This document shows, one piece after another, positions 1 to 8,366 of a stretch of DNA of 64,000 bases. Source of the stretch: G963678095 sp963678095. GTDB lineage: Bacteria; Bacillota; Negativicutes; Selenomonadales; Selenomonadaceae. The DNA is taken from contig OY782746.1 of the NCBI GenBank assembly GCA_963678095.2, positions 1,550,001-1,614,000 on the forward strand, read 5' to 3'. The first letter of the stretch is position 1. Each line of letters starts with the position of its first letter. A program made the translations under genes and the position numbers. Below the pieces are notes generated by a model. That model was given only the letters and a program-made list of their open reading frames with translations, made no database searches and had not been told where the DNA came from.

Positions 1-30
1 TCCTGTTTGATGATGTCCGCTGCTTTTATT

Positions 31-603
31 TTAGAGGGATATACGCAAAAATTCTTCAACCTGATCCCGTACTCCCGGTATACCGGTCGGCCCAGTATGG
101 CGATGAATCAGCTTACTCTGACTCACAACGGCCTGATAAATCGTCTCTTCCATACTGCCGGGAACAAGCTCTTCCCAATCCTCTTCACGATAGGCTTTCT
201 GCACAAGCGCATTATTCGGACGTCCGGAAGCCTCTAGCTCTCCCAAAAATTGAATCTGTCGTTTATCCGGGCGGATATAGTAATGCTGCAAAAAATATGT
301 TTCCGGGTAACTGTAGGTATCCTTATTAAGCGGCTGCAGCTTGATCCAGACATCAATCAGTTTCTCCTTGACACTGTAGGGACGCCTTATCCACTGTACA
401 GTCTGCATATCCATATAATACTGGTATTCATCATCGGCTGCTATACTCAAAAAGCGATCTGGTTTAGCTGGAACCGCTACCTTGGCAGCCGCTGCCGGAC
501 TGGCAGCGGCCGGCAAAGGAGCCGCCGGCGTACTGTCGGCGGCAAAGCAAGTTGCACCCAAACTTAAGCAGCAAACAGCAAGCCATATACATCGTTTGAT
601 CAT
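31..603 (-). CDS. Exported hypothetical protein
   Basis: A 190-residue protein that I do not recognise. The N-terminus is a clear signal peptide: Lys/Arg at residues 3-4, a hydrophobic core, and a likely cleavage site after the Ala-rich CFAA near residue 22. An Ala/Pro-rich linker follows to about residue 48, then a compact domain rich in Tyr, Trp and charged residues (for example DDEYQYYMDMQTVQWI). The first residues of that domain suggest a small secreted or periplasmic protein of the type that reports on surface properties, but no function can be assigned. It lies 30 nt downstream of noc on the same strand and may be co-transcribed with it. The start codon is supported by the signal peptide. 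Confidence 0.75.
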   Translation of the reverse strand: MIKRCIWLAVCCLSLGATCFAADSTPAAPLPAAASPAAAAKVAVPAKPDRFLSIAADDEYQYYMDMQTVQWIRRPYSVKEKLIDVWIKLQPLNKDTYSYPETYFLQHYYIRPDKRQIQFLGELEASGRPNNALVQKAYREEDWEELVPGSMEETIYQAVVSQSKLIHRHTGPTGIPGVRDQVEEFLRISL

Positions 604-633
604 ATTGTCACCTGCTCCCTTTTCCTATAAAAA

Positions 634-1542
634 TCATTTTTTCTGCTTGGGAATAACCATTTTTATCGTGATACTGTCCTCGGATTGTTCCTGCTGTACT
701 TTTACCTTAAAGCCTGATTTTTTCATCTGACTGGCCATCTGATCAATGGTATTGATAAAAATTCTGATATCCCGGACAAGACCAATAACCTTCTTTTTTT
801 TCTTTCCTTTGGCTGCTTCATCCAGCATTTTCTGTATCAGCACTTCTGTATCGCGCACATTGAGCGATTTATCCGCCATAAGCTGCAGTGCCTGAAGCTG
901 CAAGTCCTCATTAGGCAGCCGCAGCAGAGCACGGGCATGACGTTCTGTTATCTTGTCAGCGAAAATCCGCTGGCGTACAGTTTCACTCAATTTGAGCAGG
1001 CGCAGCTTGTTGGCGATCGTCGACTGGCTCTTGCTCATCCGCCCGGCCAGTTCTTCCTGTGTAAAACCAAAATTCCCCAATAATTGGGCAAATCCCGCCG
1101 CCTCTTCCATAAAATGAAGATCTTCCCGCTGCAAATTTTCAATCATCGCGATTTCAGCGGTCTCTTTATCCGTCAACATTTTTATGACGACTGGAACTTC
1201 CTTTAATCCTGCCAGTTTTGATGCTCGCAGCCGCCGTTCACCCGCAACGAGTTCAAACCCAGTTTCAAGCTGCCGCACGACCAGTGGCTGAATTATACCA
1301 AATTCACTAATGGAAGCTGCCAAATCCGCCAAAGCTGCTTCATTGAATTTTTTACGTGGCTGAAATGGATTGGGGACAATCTCATCAATTGGCAGCAGCC
1401 GTACATCCTTCTCCGGCATTACTGGAGTTTCCGCAGCTTTATCTGCTTGTGCCTCCACAGCTGCCTCTGGCTGCTGTTTTTTATCAGCCGGGCTCATAGC
1501 TGCATCCGGACCTAAGCCAAATAATCTGGCCAAACCTTTCAT
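634..1542 (-). CDS. noc: Nucleoid occlusion protein Noc (ParB family)
   Basis: A 302-residue ParB/Spo0J-family CTPase and DNA-binding protein. Its position directly after rsmG is the Bacillus noc position. Sequence evidence for Noc rather than ParB: the N-terminus MKGLARLFGLG resembles the amphipathic membrane-binding helix of Bacillus Noc (MKHSFSRFFGLG), and the HTH and C-terminal parts (QSTIANKLRLLKL, KITERHARALL, KSLNVRDTE) follow Noc closely. The CTP-binding motif GERRLRA (about residue 101) and the ENLQRED box are present. In known systems Noc spreads from NBS sites, tethers DNA to the membrane and blocks FtsZ assembly over the nucleoid. An Ala/Glu-rich linker (residues 12-45) joins helix and core. 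ParA/ParB themselves would be expected further left, outside the window. Confidence 0.85.
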   Translation of the reverse strand: MKGLARLFGLGPDAAMSPADKKQQPEAAVEAQADKAAETPVMPEKDVRLLPIDEIVPNPFQPRKKFNEAALADLAASISEFGIIQPLVVRQLETGFELVAGERRLRASKLAGLKEVPVVIKMLTDKETAEIAMIENLQREDLHFMEEAAGFAQLLGNFGFTQEELAGRMSKSQSTIANKLRLLKLSETVRQRIFADKITERHARALLRLPNEDLQLQALQLMADKSLNVRDTEVLIQKMLDEAAKGKKKKKVIGLVRDIRIFINTIDQMASQMKKSGFKVKVQQEQSEDSITIKMVIPKQKK

Positions 1543-1631
1543 TTATACACCGCCCTTAATCAACAATCGGAAAAATTCCCAATTCTCATTTATTCGTTTT
1601 CTCTTGATAAAAATCCTTTATGTTGTAAATA

Positions 1632-2348
1632 TCATAGCGGATTTTTCTCGGGGGTTCCGGCCTTACGCGGATAAGTCGCCGGCGTTTTTTTTATTTTTTT
1701 TATATATACAACAGCCCGCACATCATCTATGCCAGGCAATTTAACCGGAACAATCTCTTCTATCCGTCCCCCAAGAATATTTACGGCTTTTTCAGCTTCC
1801 ATCGCTTCTGCCTGATACTGCATCCCCTTAAGCGCAACGAAATAACCACCGACACTTACAAAGGGCAGGCAGTATTCGCAAAGCACCGGCAGACGGGCAA
1901 CTGCCCGCGATACAGCAATGTCAAACTTTTCCCGATACAATTTTTGCCGGGCTGCTTCTTCCGCCCGGGCATGAATGACTGTCGTCTGGGTCAGCTGTAG
2001 CTGATCGACAACACACTGCAAAAACTTAACACGTTTATTCAAGGAATCCAGTAAGGTCAGCTGCAGCTGCGGCTGAAAAATCTTAAGTGGCAGTCCCGGA
2101 AATCCGGCTCCCGTACCGACATCAATCACCGTTGCTCCCGAAGAAAATATTTCCGGCTTAAAGCAGCTGATCGAATCGATCATATGCTTGACAGCAACTG
2201 GTTGCGGCTCGGTAATAGCTGTCAAATTTATCCTGCTATTCCATTCCACCAGCAATTGATAGTACGTATCATATGCCTTCAGTTGCTGCTCGCTGATATC
2301 TACCCCGTATTCTTCGGCGGCCGTTTTCAATACATCCTTAAAAATCAT
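1632..2348 (-). CDS. rsmG: 16S rRNA (guanine527-N7)-methyltransferase RsmG
   Basis: A 238-residue SAM-dependent methyltransferase that modifies G527 in the 530 loop of 16S rRNA. The SAM-binding motif VIDVGTGAGFPGLPLKI (about residues 75-91) is typical of GidB/RsmG, and length matches the family. The start overlaps the end of mnmG by four bases (ATGA), so the two genes are translationally coupled in the mnmE-mnmG-rsmG-noc operon. The C-terminus is basic and slightly extended. Loss of RsmG gives low-level streptomycin resistance in other bacteria. Confidence 0.95.
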   Translation of the reverse strand: MIFKDVLKTAAEEYGVDISEQQLKAYDTYYQLLVEWNSRINLTAITEPQPVAVKHMIDSISCFKPEIFSSGATVIDVGTGAGFPGLPLKIFQPQLQLTLLDSLNKRVKFLQCVVDQLQLTQTTVIHARAEEAARQKLYREKFDIAVSRAVARLPVLCEYCLPFVSVGGYFVALKGMQYQAEAMEAEKAVNILGGRIEEIVPVKLPGIDDVRAVVYIKKIKKTPATYPRKAGTPEKNPL

Positions 2349-4222
2349 AGTTTCACCTCACGGCGGCGCTGCTCCAGATAAACAAGCAATATAGAAATAT
2401 CCGCCGGAGAGACCCCGGAAATACGGCCCGCCTGTCCCACAGAAAGCGGGCGGATAGCGGCCAGTTTTTCTCTGGCTTCATCGCGCAGGCTTGAAACCTG
2501 CTGGTAATCGATAGCCTCAGGCAGTATTTTTTCTTCCAATTTTTCCATCCGCTCTACCTGTTCCAACTGTTTTTGAATATAGCCCTCATAGACGACACCA
2601 ATTTCCACTTGTTCCTGGACCTCAGCCGCCAGCTCAGGTAAATCAAAGATCTGCTTAAGCATGCTGTAATCGATCTCTGTCCGTTTTAAAAGATCATAAA
2701 GCGAAGTGGTCGTGCGGATCGGCGTGGAACCAATCGATACAAGTTTTTCCTGAATTTCCTTATTGGGATTCACCTTATATTCTTTGAGCTGCGACATTGC
2801 CGCATCGATACTTTGCTTCTTTGTCTGGTAGCGCTGGTAGCGGTCGGGCTTAACCAGGCCAATCCGCCAGCCTTTTTCCGTCAGGCGTAAATCCGCATTG
2901 TCCTGGCGCAAAAGCAATCTGTATTCTGCCCGCGAAGTCATAATTCTATAGGGTTCCTGTGTTCCCTTAGTGACTAGATCATCAATCAAAACTCCGATAT
3001 ACGCCTCTGATCGCCGGAGAATCAATGCGTCTTCGCCTTTTAGCTTGAGGGCGGCATTGATACCGGCAAGGAGGCCCTGCGCGGCAGCTTCCTCATAACC
3101 GGAAGTTCCATTGGCCTGCCCGGCAGAAAAGAAACCGCTTAGCGCCTTGAATTCCAGCGTTGGCTTGAGCTGCAGCGGATCAATACAGTCGTATTCAATT
3201 GCGTAACCTGGCCGCATGATTTTTACATTCTCTAATCCAGGAATCGTCCGCAAAAATTCCATCTGCACATCCATCGGCATACTTGTCGACATCCCCTGTA
3301 CATACATCTCTTCGGTATGAAGACCTTCCGGTTCAATAAAAAGCTGATGCTTTTCCTTCTCCGGGAAACGCAATACTTTGGTTTCTATCGATGGGCAATA
3401 CCGCGGCCCGATGCCTTCAATCATTCCATTGGCCATCGGCGCCCGATGCATATTATCGCGCAAAATCTGATGCGTCGTTTCATTGGTATACGTAAGCCAG
3501 CAGGGAACCTGTTCCCGCGTCTTTACATCACTCATAAAGGAAAAATTATGCACGTGTGCATCTCCCGGCTGTATTGCCATTTTAGAAAAATCCAAGGAGC
3601 GACGATCTACTCTGGCCGGTGTTCCCGTCTTAAAGCGCATCAGGCGGATTCCTGCATCCTGCAAGGATGCAGACAATTTATCCGCTGAACGATCGCCAAT
3701 CGGGCCACTGCTATAGGTTTTTTCTCCGATAATGACCTTGCCACGCAAATACGTCCCGGAGGCTAGAATTGCACAACGACATTCATATACTTCTCCGGTT
3801 TCGATTACTACGCCGCGAATTTCACCCTGTTCAATGAGCAGGCTTTCGACAAGCAGCTGCTTGATATCAAGATTTTCCTGCAGTTCACAGGTTTCCTTCA
3901 TCGTATACTGATAGAGCTTTTTATCCGCCTGTGCTCTGAGTGCGTGCACAGCCGGCCCCTTGCCTGTATTGAGCAGCCGATACTGTATACAGGTCTTGTC
4001 CGCATTGATGCCCATTTCACCGCCAAGAGCATCCAGCTCGCGGACCAGGTGTCCCTTTGCCGGACCACCCACGGATGGATTACAAGGCATCTGCGCTATA
4101 TTATCAAGATTCAGTGTCGTCAGCAAAGTCCGACAGCCCATGCGCGAGGCGGCCAGGGCTGCCTCCACACCGGCATGACCGGCACCAATTACAATCACAT
4201 CATAACTTCCCGCAACAAACAA
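2345..4222 (-). CDS. mnmG: tRNA uridine-34 carboxymethylaminomethyl modification enzyme MnmG (GidA)
   Basis: A 625-residue FAD-dependent enzyme that works with MnmE to install carboxymethylaminomethyl or aminomethyl groups on wobble U34 of certain tRNAs. The N-terminal Rossmann motif VIGAGHAGVEAALAASRMG binds FAD. The conserved CNPSVGG and GTPARVDRRSLDFS blocks are present, and the C-terminal helical domain (about residues 550-625) is the MnmE/tRNA-binding part. Length matches the family. It sits 12 nt after mnmE and overlaps rsmG by four bases. Confidence 0.97.
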   Translation of the reverse strand: MFVAGSYDVIVIGAGHAGVEAALAASRMGCRTLLTTLNLDNIAQMPCNPSVGGPAKGHLVRELDALGGEMGINADKTCIQYRLLNTGKGPAVHALRAQADKKLYQYTMKETCELQENLDIKQLLVESLLIEQGEIRGVVIETGEVYECRCAILASGTYLRGKVIIGEKTYSSGPIGDRSADKLSASLQDAGIRLMRFKTGTPARVDRRSLDFSKMAIQPGDAHVHNFSFMSDVKTREQVPCWLTYTNETTHQILRDNMHRAPMANGMIEGIGPRYCPSIETKVLRFPEKEKHQLFIEPEGLHTEEMYVQGMSTSMPMDVQMEFLRTIPGLENVKIMRPGYAIEYDCIDPLQLKPTLEFKALSGFFSAGQANGTSGYEEAAAQGLLAGINAALKLKGEDALILRRSEAYIGVLIDDLVTKGTQEPYRIMTSRAEYRLLLRQDNADLRLTEKGWRIGLVKPDRYQRYQTKKQSIDAAMSQLKEYKVNPNKEIQEKLVSIGSTPIRTTTSLYDLLKRTEIDYSMLKQIFDLPELAAEVQEQVEIGVVYEGYIQKQLEQVERMEKLEEKILPEAIDYQQVSSLRDEAREKLAAIRPLSVGQAGRISGVSPADISILLVYLEQRRREVKL

Positions 4223-4234
4223 AACATATCACTC

Positions 4235-5614
4235 CTATTTACCAATACAGAACTGGCTGAATATCTGGTCAATTATATCTTCTCCTACCGTATCGCCGGT
4301 AATTTCACCGAGTTTTTCCCAGGCACTGCGCAAATCAATTACAATAAAATCAGCAGAGAGTGTGTTCTCTATTGTCTTGGCGGCAGCAGCCAGATGAAGC
4401 TCCGTTTGCCTCAGAATTTCAACTTGACGTACACTATTGACAAAGCAGCCATCCGGCTGAATCCCATTGTCATAAACGATAGCCTGAATTGCTTCTGTCA
4501 GCGCATCGAGTCCCTGTTCAGCAAAGGCAGATATTTCAATAATTCTATGCTGCCCCGCAAGGGATTTCAGCCGCGCCAGCTCAAACTTGCCCGCCAGATC
4601 CGTTTTATTGAGCAGAATCAAGGCCTGTTTATCCTTGATCAGCTGCAAAATCTCTTCATCTTCCACGGATATTTCCCGGGAAAAGTCAAACATGGCCAAG
4701 ACCAACAAAGCACGATTTACATAGGCCCTTGCCTTATCGACCCCGATTTTTTCCACCAAATCTTCCGTCTTTCTGATGCCGGCCGTATCGATAATTTTCA
4801 GCGGAATGCCACCGATATCGACATATTCCTCAATCGAATCCCGCGTAGTTCCCGGAATATCGGTAACAATTGCCCGGTTTTCCTGCAGCAGGGCATTAAG
4901 CAGGCTTGATTTGCCGACATTTGGCTTGCCGATAATTGCCGTTTCTAGCCCTTCACGCAGAATTCGCCCCGTCTTTGCCGTTGCAAGCATCTGTTGCAGA
5001 ATTGCTCTGATTTCCATAATTTTATTACAGGCTTCATCCGTAGCCAGATCCTCAATGTCATCTTCCGGAAAATCAATCGACGCCTCGAGGTGCGCAATCA
5101 TTTCTAAAATCAAATGGCGCAGGGATTGAATTTTCTCGGAGAATCGGCCCGCTAAATGTCCTTCAGCCAACCGCAGCGAGGCCTCCGTCTTGGACTGGAT
5201 GATATCCATAACCGCTTGTGCCTGCGAAAGATCCAGTCGCCCATTTAAAAATGCCCGCTTCGTAAACTCCCCCGGTTCTGCCAAACGTGATCCCTGTTCA
5301 AAGGTAAGGGCGAGAATTTCTTTCAGTGGCATGACCCCGCCATGACAGTGAATTTCCACAACATCTTCCCTCGTATACGAATGTGGTCCATACATTGGCA
5401 GACAGAGGACTTCATCAATGACAATGTCCGTACCGGGCCTGACAATTACACCATAGGTGGCCTGATGTGACGGCACCTCTCGCAGTGATTTGTATTTTCT
5501 TGGCTTAAATATTTTTTCTGCTATCGTGAGTGCCTGATTGCCGCTGATACGGATAATGCCGATTCCGCCCTCACCGATGGCAGTGGCTACAGCACTGATT
5601 GTGTCTGACTGCAT
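4235..5614 (-). CDS. mnmE: tRNA modification GTPase MnmE (TrmE)
   Basis: Partner of MnmG in U34 tRNA modification. I place the start at the internal Met of MQSDTISAVATA, giving 459 residues, the usual length; it has an AGAGGA ribosome site 7 nt upstream. A longer reading starting at 5662 adds 16 poorly conserved residues. Domain order: N-terminal tetrahydrofolate-binding domain, helical domain, inserted Ras-like G domain with P-loop GKPNVGKSS (about residue 225), switch region TTRDSIEE, DTAGIRKTED, and NKTD, then the C-terminal CIGK motif whose Cys is conserved. It is separated from khpB by a terminator, so the mnmE-mnmG-rsmG-noc unit probably has its own promoter. Confidence 0.95.
   Translation of the reverse strand: MQSDTISAVATAIGEGGIGIIRISGNQALTIAEKIFKPRKYKSLREVPSHQATYGVIVRPGTDIVIDEVLCLPMYGPHSYTREDVVEIHCHGGVMPLKEILALTFEQGSRLAEPGEFTKRAFLNGRLDLSQAQAVMDIIQSKTEASLRLAEGHLAGRFSEKIQSLRHLILEMIAHLEASIDFPEDDIEDLATDEACNKIMEIRAILQQMLATAKTGRILREGLETAIIGKPNVGKSSLLNALLQENRAIVTDIPGTTRDSIEEYVDIGGIPLKIIDTAGIRKTEDLVEKIGVDKARAYVNRALLVLAMFDFSREISVEDEEILQLIKDKQALILLNKTDLAGKFELARLKSLAGQHRIIEISAFAEQGLDALTEAIQAIVYDNGIQPDGCFVNSVRQVEILRQTELHLAAAAKTIENTLSADFIVIDLRSAWEKLGEITGDTVGEDIIDQIFSQFCIGK
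4672..4685. promoter_or_regulatory. Candidate Noc-binding site inside mnmE
   Basis: ATTTCCCGGGAAAA matches 13 of 14 bases of the Bacillus NBS consensus ATTTCCCGGGAAAT. It lies in coding sequence, as many NBS do. The gene for Noc is 3 kb away. Binding is inferred only. Confidence 0.45.
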
Positions 5615-5712
5615 ACTATCGTCCTCTCTGCCAGCAGCTTTTTTAACAAAGATCTGCTGCATTTTCCTCTTAATAATAGCAGATATTCTGCTGGAAACCC
5701 TAGCGATTTTCT

Positions 5713-5755
5713 AAAAAAAAATAGGGCTATCCCAAATAAAATTTGAGACAGCCCT
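5713..5755 (-). terminator. Rho-independent terminator after khpB
   Basis: On the minus strand a 14-bp stem with G-U pairs (AGGGCTGTCTCAAA pairing with its partner at 5723-5736) is followed by a run of nine T. It ends the rpmH-khpB transcript before mnmE. Confidence 0.8.
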
Positions 5756-5769
5756 TTCACAGTTCTCTC

Positions 5770-6414
5770 TTAATTCACACTCTTATGGTGTTTTAAATCA
5801 ATAACTACCTTGCGGTAAGGCTCTTCCCCATCGCTGTACGTAACCACTCGGCGGTTATCCTGTAATGCAGTATGTATCACCTTGCGTTCATGCCGGTTCA
5901 TCGGCTCGAGAATAATTTTTTCTCCCGAATGACGAACCCGATCTGCCAAACGCAAAGCCAACCGGCGCAAGGTTTCTTCCCGGCGACTACGATAATTTTC
6001 CACGTCAATAATAATCCGGACTTTATCTTCTGCCAACCCTTTATTAGCGGCTAAATTGGTCAAATACTGCAAAGCATCCAATGTTTGCCCATGCTTGCCG
6101 ATCAATATGCCAAGATCACTGCCAATCAGATTAAATACATGACCGTCCTCCTGTTCGGAGTGCTCCACGGTAAGTGTAAGCTTCATCTGCCGGAATATTT
6201 CCCGCAGAAAACCTTCTGCCTTTTCAAGCGGCAGCAAATCTCTCACGGTTACTTTTATCCGAGCTGGCTTGCCACCGATAATTCCCAAAAAACCTTTTGT
6301 CGGCTCTTCAAGCACCTCATAAGTAATGCGATCTTCTGTTACATCAAGTTCTTCCATAGCTGCAACCAATGCTTCTTCGACTGTTTTACCAGTCTTTTCA
6401 ACCACCTCAGCCAT
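5770..6414 (-). CDS. khpB: RNA-binding protein KhpB (Jag)
   Basis: A 214-residue protein with the three-part Jag architecture. The N-terminal Jag_N domain (residues 1-50) contains the typical KGFLGIIGGKPARIKV stretch. A KH domain follows (about 80-145) with the GKHG loop in LGILIGKHGQTLDALQ. The C-terminal R3H domain (about 145-210) carries R-x3-H in NRHERKVIH. KhpB binds RNA, in some species as a dimer with KhpA, and affects cell elongation and division. It follows yidC by 2 nt, the same order as spoIIIJ-jag in Bacillus. Confidence 0.93.
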   Translation of the reverse strand: MAEVVEKTGKTVEEALVAAMEELDVTEDRITYEVLEEPTKGFLGIIGGKPARIKVTVRDLLPLEKAEGFLREIFRQMKLTLTVEHSEQEDGHVFNLIGSDLGILIGKHGQTLDALQYLTNLAANKGLAEDKVRIIIDVENYRSRREETLRRLALRLADRVRHSGEKIILEPMNRHERKVIHTALQDNRRVVTYSDGEEPYRKVVIDLKHHKSVN

Positions 6415-6416
6415 GA

Positions 6417-7070
6417 TCAGGCAGCCCCCTTTTTTAAATTACTCTCCCCGCGGTACATCCACCACTGCTGGAAAATTTGCGTAATATTACTGATAACCCA
6501 GTAGATTACAAGCCCGGCAGGAAAAGTCAAGCTGATCCAGCCAATGAATATCGGCATGAAAATCATCATCATCTTCATCTGCTGGTTCATCTCAGTTGTC
6601 GTCTGTTTTTGCTGAATAAAAGTCGTCAAAGCCGACAACACCGGTAAAATATAATACGGATCCGGCAGGGAAAGATTCGCCAGCCATAAAAAAGATGGAT
6701 CCCCAGCATATTTAAAATTCTGCAACGCATAAAACATACCCATCAAAATCGGCATCTGCGCGATAAGCGGCAGACAACCAGCCAAAGGATTTACGCCGGC
6801 ATCCTTGTAAATCCGTGCCATTTCCTTTTGCAGCATTTCCGGATTTTTTTTATGTTTTTCCTGTAAGCGTTTCATCTCCGGCTGTATATCCTGCATCGCC
6901 TTCATGGATTTTACTTGCTTTATCGTCAGCGGATACAAAATCATTTTAATTACAACCGTCATTAAAATAATTGCAATCCCATAACTTTCAAACCCGAGTG
7001 TTGAACTCAGCTGAAAGAACAATTCCAAAATCTGCTCCAGCCAGCCAATAACCATATCAAAGATACCCAA
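6417..7070 (-). CDS. yidC: Membrane protein insertase YidC
   Basis: A 217-residue YidC/Oxa1/Alb3 insertase of the short type without the large periplasmic domain of proteobacterial YidC. It has five predicted membrane segments, the cytoplasmic helical hairpin (MQDIQPEMKRLQEKHKKNPE), and conserved PLAGCLPLIAQMPI. There is no signal peptide or lipobox Cys, unlike Bacillus SpoIIIJ. In the first core helix the hydrophilic-groove Arg of E. coli (VRGIMYPL) is Lys here (IKMILYPL), so the positive charge is kept. It forms part of the rpmH-rnpA-yidD-yidC-khpB operon. Confidence 0.93.
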   Translation of the reverse strand: MGIFDMVIGWLEQILELFFQLSSTLGFESYGIAIILMTVVIKMILYPLTIKQVKSMKAMQDIQPEMKRLQEKHKKNPEMLQKEMARIYKDAGVNPLAGCLPLIAQMPILMGMFYALQNFKYAGDPSFLWLANLSLPDPYYILPVLSALTTFIQQKQTTTEMNQQMKMMMIFMPIFIGWISLTFPAGLVIYWVISNITQIFQQWWMYRGESNLKKGAA

Positions 7071-7097
7071 AACATCACTTCCTAATATTTATTTCTT

Positions 7098-7307
7098 TTA
7101 TTTTACAGGATCATATCCACCCTTATGAAAAGGATGACAGCGAAGAATTCTCTTTACCGCCATCCATCCCCCGCGAACTGCCCCATATTTTTCAATTGCT
7201 ATTAACGCATATTGTGAACACGTCGGAATATAACGACAAGAAGGCGGCTTCAATGGGGATATAAACATCCGATAAAATTTTATCAGTAATATAAATATCC
7301 GCCTCAT
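7098..7307 (-). CDS. yidD: Membrane protein insertion efficiency factor YidD
   Basis: A 69-residue protein with the YidD signature: N-terminal amphipathic/hydrophobic segment (ILLIKFYRMFISPL), then the Cys motif PSCRYIPTCSQYA and the end motif RCHPFHKGGYDPV. It is thought to assist YidC-dependent insertion at the inner membrane. The ATG directly follows the TGA of rnpA with no gap, so translation is probably coupled. Confidence 0.94.
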   Translation of the reverse strand: MRRIFILLIKFYRMFISPLKPPSCRYIPTCSQYALIAIEKYGAVRGGWMAVKRILRCHPFHKGGYDPVK

Positions 7308-7664
7308 TCAATCCGCCTCATGTCTTAAAATCCGCGCCTTTCGAGCCAAGCTTCGAAAAGACTTCTCTATTACGCTATATTTTACATCCGTTGCCGCCTT
7401 TCGGCCGACAAGCAACAAACAATGTCTAGATTTCAACATATCCTGGTTTAAGCGATACGCTTCACGCAACAAGCGCTTGACACGGTTGCGCGTCACCGCA
7501 TTTCCGAGTTTCTTCCCGGCAGCAAAGCCAACCTTTCCGCCTTCCGCCGGCGATGAAAATACATACAGCACCAAATAGCGGTCAGCATAGGAATGTCCAT
7601 AGCGATAAACCTTTTGAAACTCTTTATTCTTCCGCAGAATTCTCTTCTTCGGCAACTTATACAT
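7308..7664 (-). CDS. rnpA: Ribonuclease P protein component
   Basis: The 118-residue protein subunit of RNase P, which helps the RnpB ribozyme mature tRNA 5' ends. The diagnostic RNR motif is present in NAVTRNRVKRLLREAYR (about residues 60-76), as is the N-terminal LRKNKEFQKVYR. It lies 54 nt downstream of rpmH, the universal bacterial arrangement, and is immediately followed by yidD. Confidence 0.96.
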   Translation of the reverse strand: MYKLPKKRILRKNKEFQKVYRYGHSYADRYLVLYVFSSPAEGGKVGFAAGKKLGNAVTRNRVKRLLREAYRLNQDMLKSRHCLLLVGRKAATDVKYSVIEKSFRSLARKARILRHEAD

Positions 7665-7718
7665 TTCTAATCCTCATTCCGCTAAATGGAAAAAATAGGT
7701 CACCGTAGTGACCTAATA

Positions 7719-7853
7719 TTAAGCTGACAGTTTTTTTCTGCCTCTTGCACGTCTTCTTTTCAAAACGAGACGTCCACCTTTAGTCTTCATTCGTTCACGG
7801 AAACCATGCGTTCTTTTCTTCCAAAGCGTATTTGGTTGATAAGTTTGTTTCAT
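7719..7853 (-). CDS. rpmH: 50S ribosomal protein L34
   Basis: A 44-residue, very basic protein with the L34 signature (MKQTYQPNTLWKKR, then RMKTKGGRLVLKRRRARGRK). The start is fixed by a strong TAAGGAGGTG ribosome site 8 nt upstream; an upstream in-frame extension to 7919 lacks such a site. It is the first gene of the leftward operon next to the origin. Confidence 0.97.
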   Translation of the reverse strand: MKQTYQPNTLWKKRTHGFRERMKTKGGRLVLKRRRARGRKKLSA

Positions 7854-8366
7854 GTTTGCACACCTCCTTACCGCGATATAACAACATTCTAGGTCAAAAT
7901 TATCAATTACAATAATCACAAATTTTAACTATATGAAATTATAGACTACACGGCCGATGGTGTCAAGAAATTTAAGGAGATGTACTCACAGCACACTGTG
8001 GATATTTTTTGTCTTTTTCTGCTTTTTATTCGAATTATTGTTGATAACTTCGGTCTATTTTGGTAATATATCTTTAGCTACTTATCCACATTTACATATA
8101 ACATGGACCGTTTATACACATAAAATGTAAATTATCAACATATTCCATCATTTATACACAAATTTATCCACAGTTGTATAAATTGTTATATCTCCAATAA
8201 ATACAAAGCCTCGAGAAGATTTTAGTTTTTCGATTTTGTATTTTTTTTCGCCTTTTTACCCCTGTTGCCTTTAAAGATATCCACATGTGTGGATAAAAAT
8301 GTGGATATCTTTATTCAGATGTTTATAAAATTTGTTTATATCTTACTTTCAGAAAGGATTTTTTCA
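7854..8366. other. oriC: Origin of replication, rpmH-dnaA part
   Basis: A 513-bp AT-rich gap without genes. DnaA-box-like 9-mers: TTATCCACA at 8082-8090 and 8164-8172, TTATACACA at 8112-8120 and 8152-8160, TTATCAACA at 8132-8140, and inverted TGTGGATAA at 8288-8296 and TGTGGATAT at 8300-8308. The last two lie just before dnaA; the first is part of a TATCCACA/TGTGGATA inverted repeat and may serve dnaA autoregulation. The box spacing between 8112 and 8172 is 20, 20 and 12 bp. No parS-like TGTTTCACGTGAAACA was found. Confidence 0.85.

Noticed and set aside
8265..8366. Upstream in-frame extension of dnaA
   Set aside because: It runs through DnaA boxes and lacks a ribosome site; ATG 8367 has AGAAAGGA and the family N-terminus.
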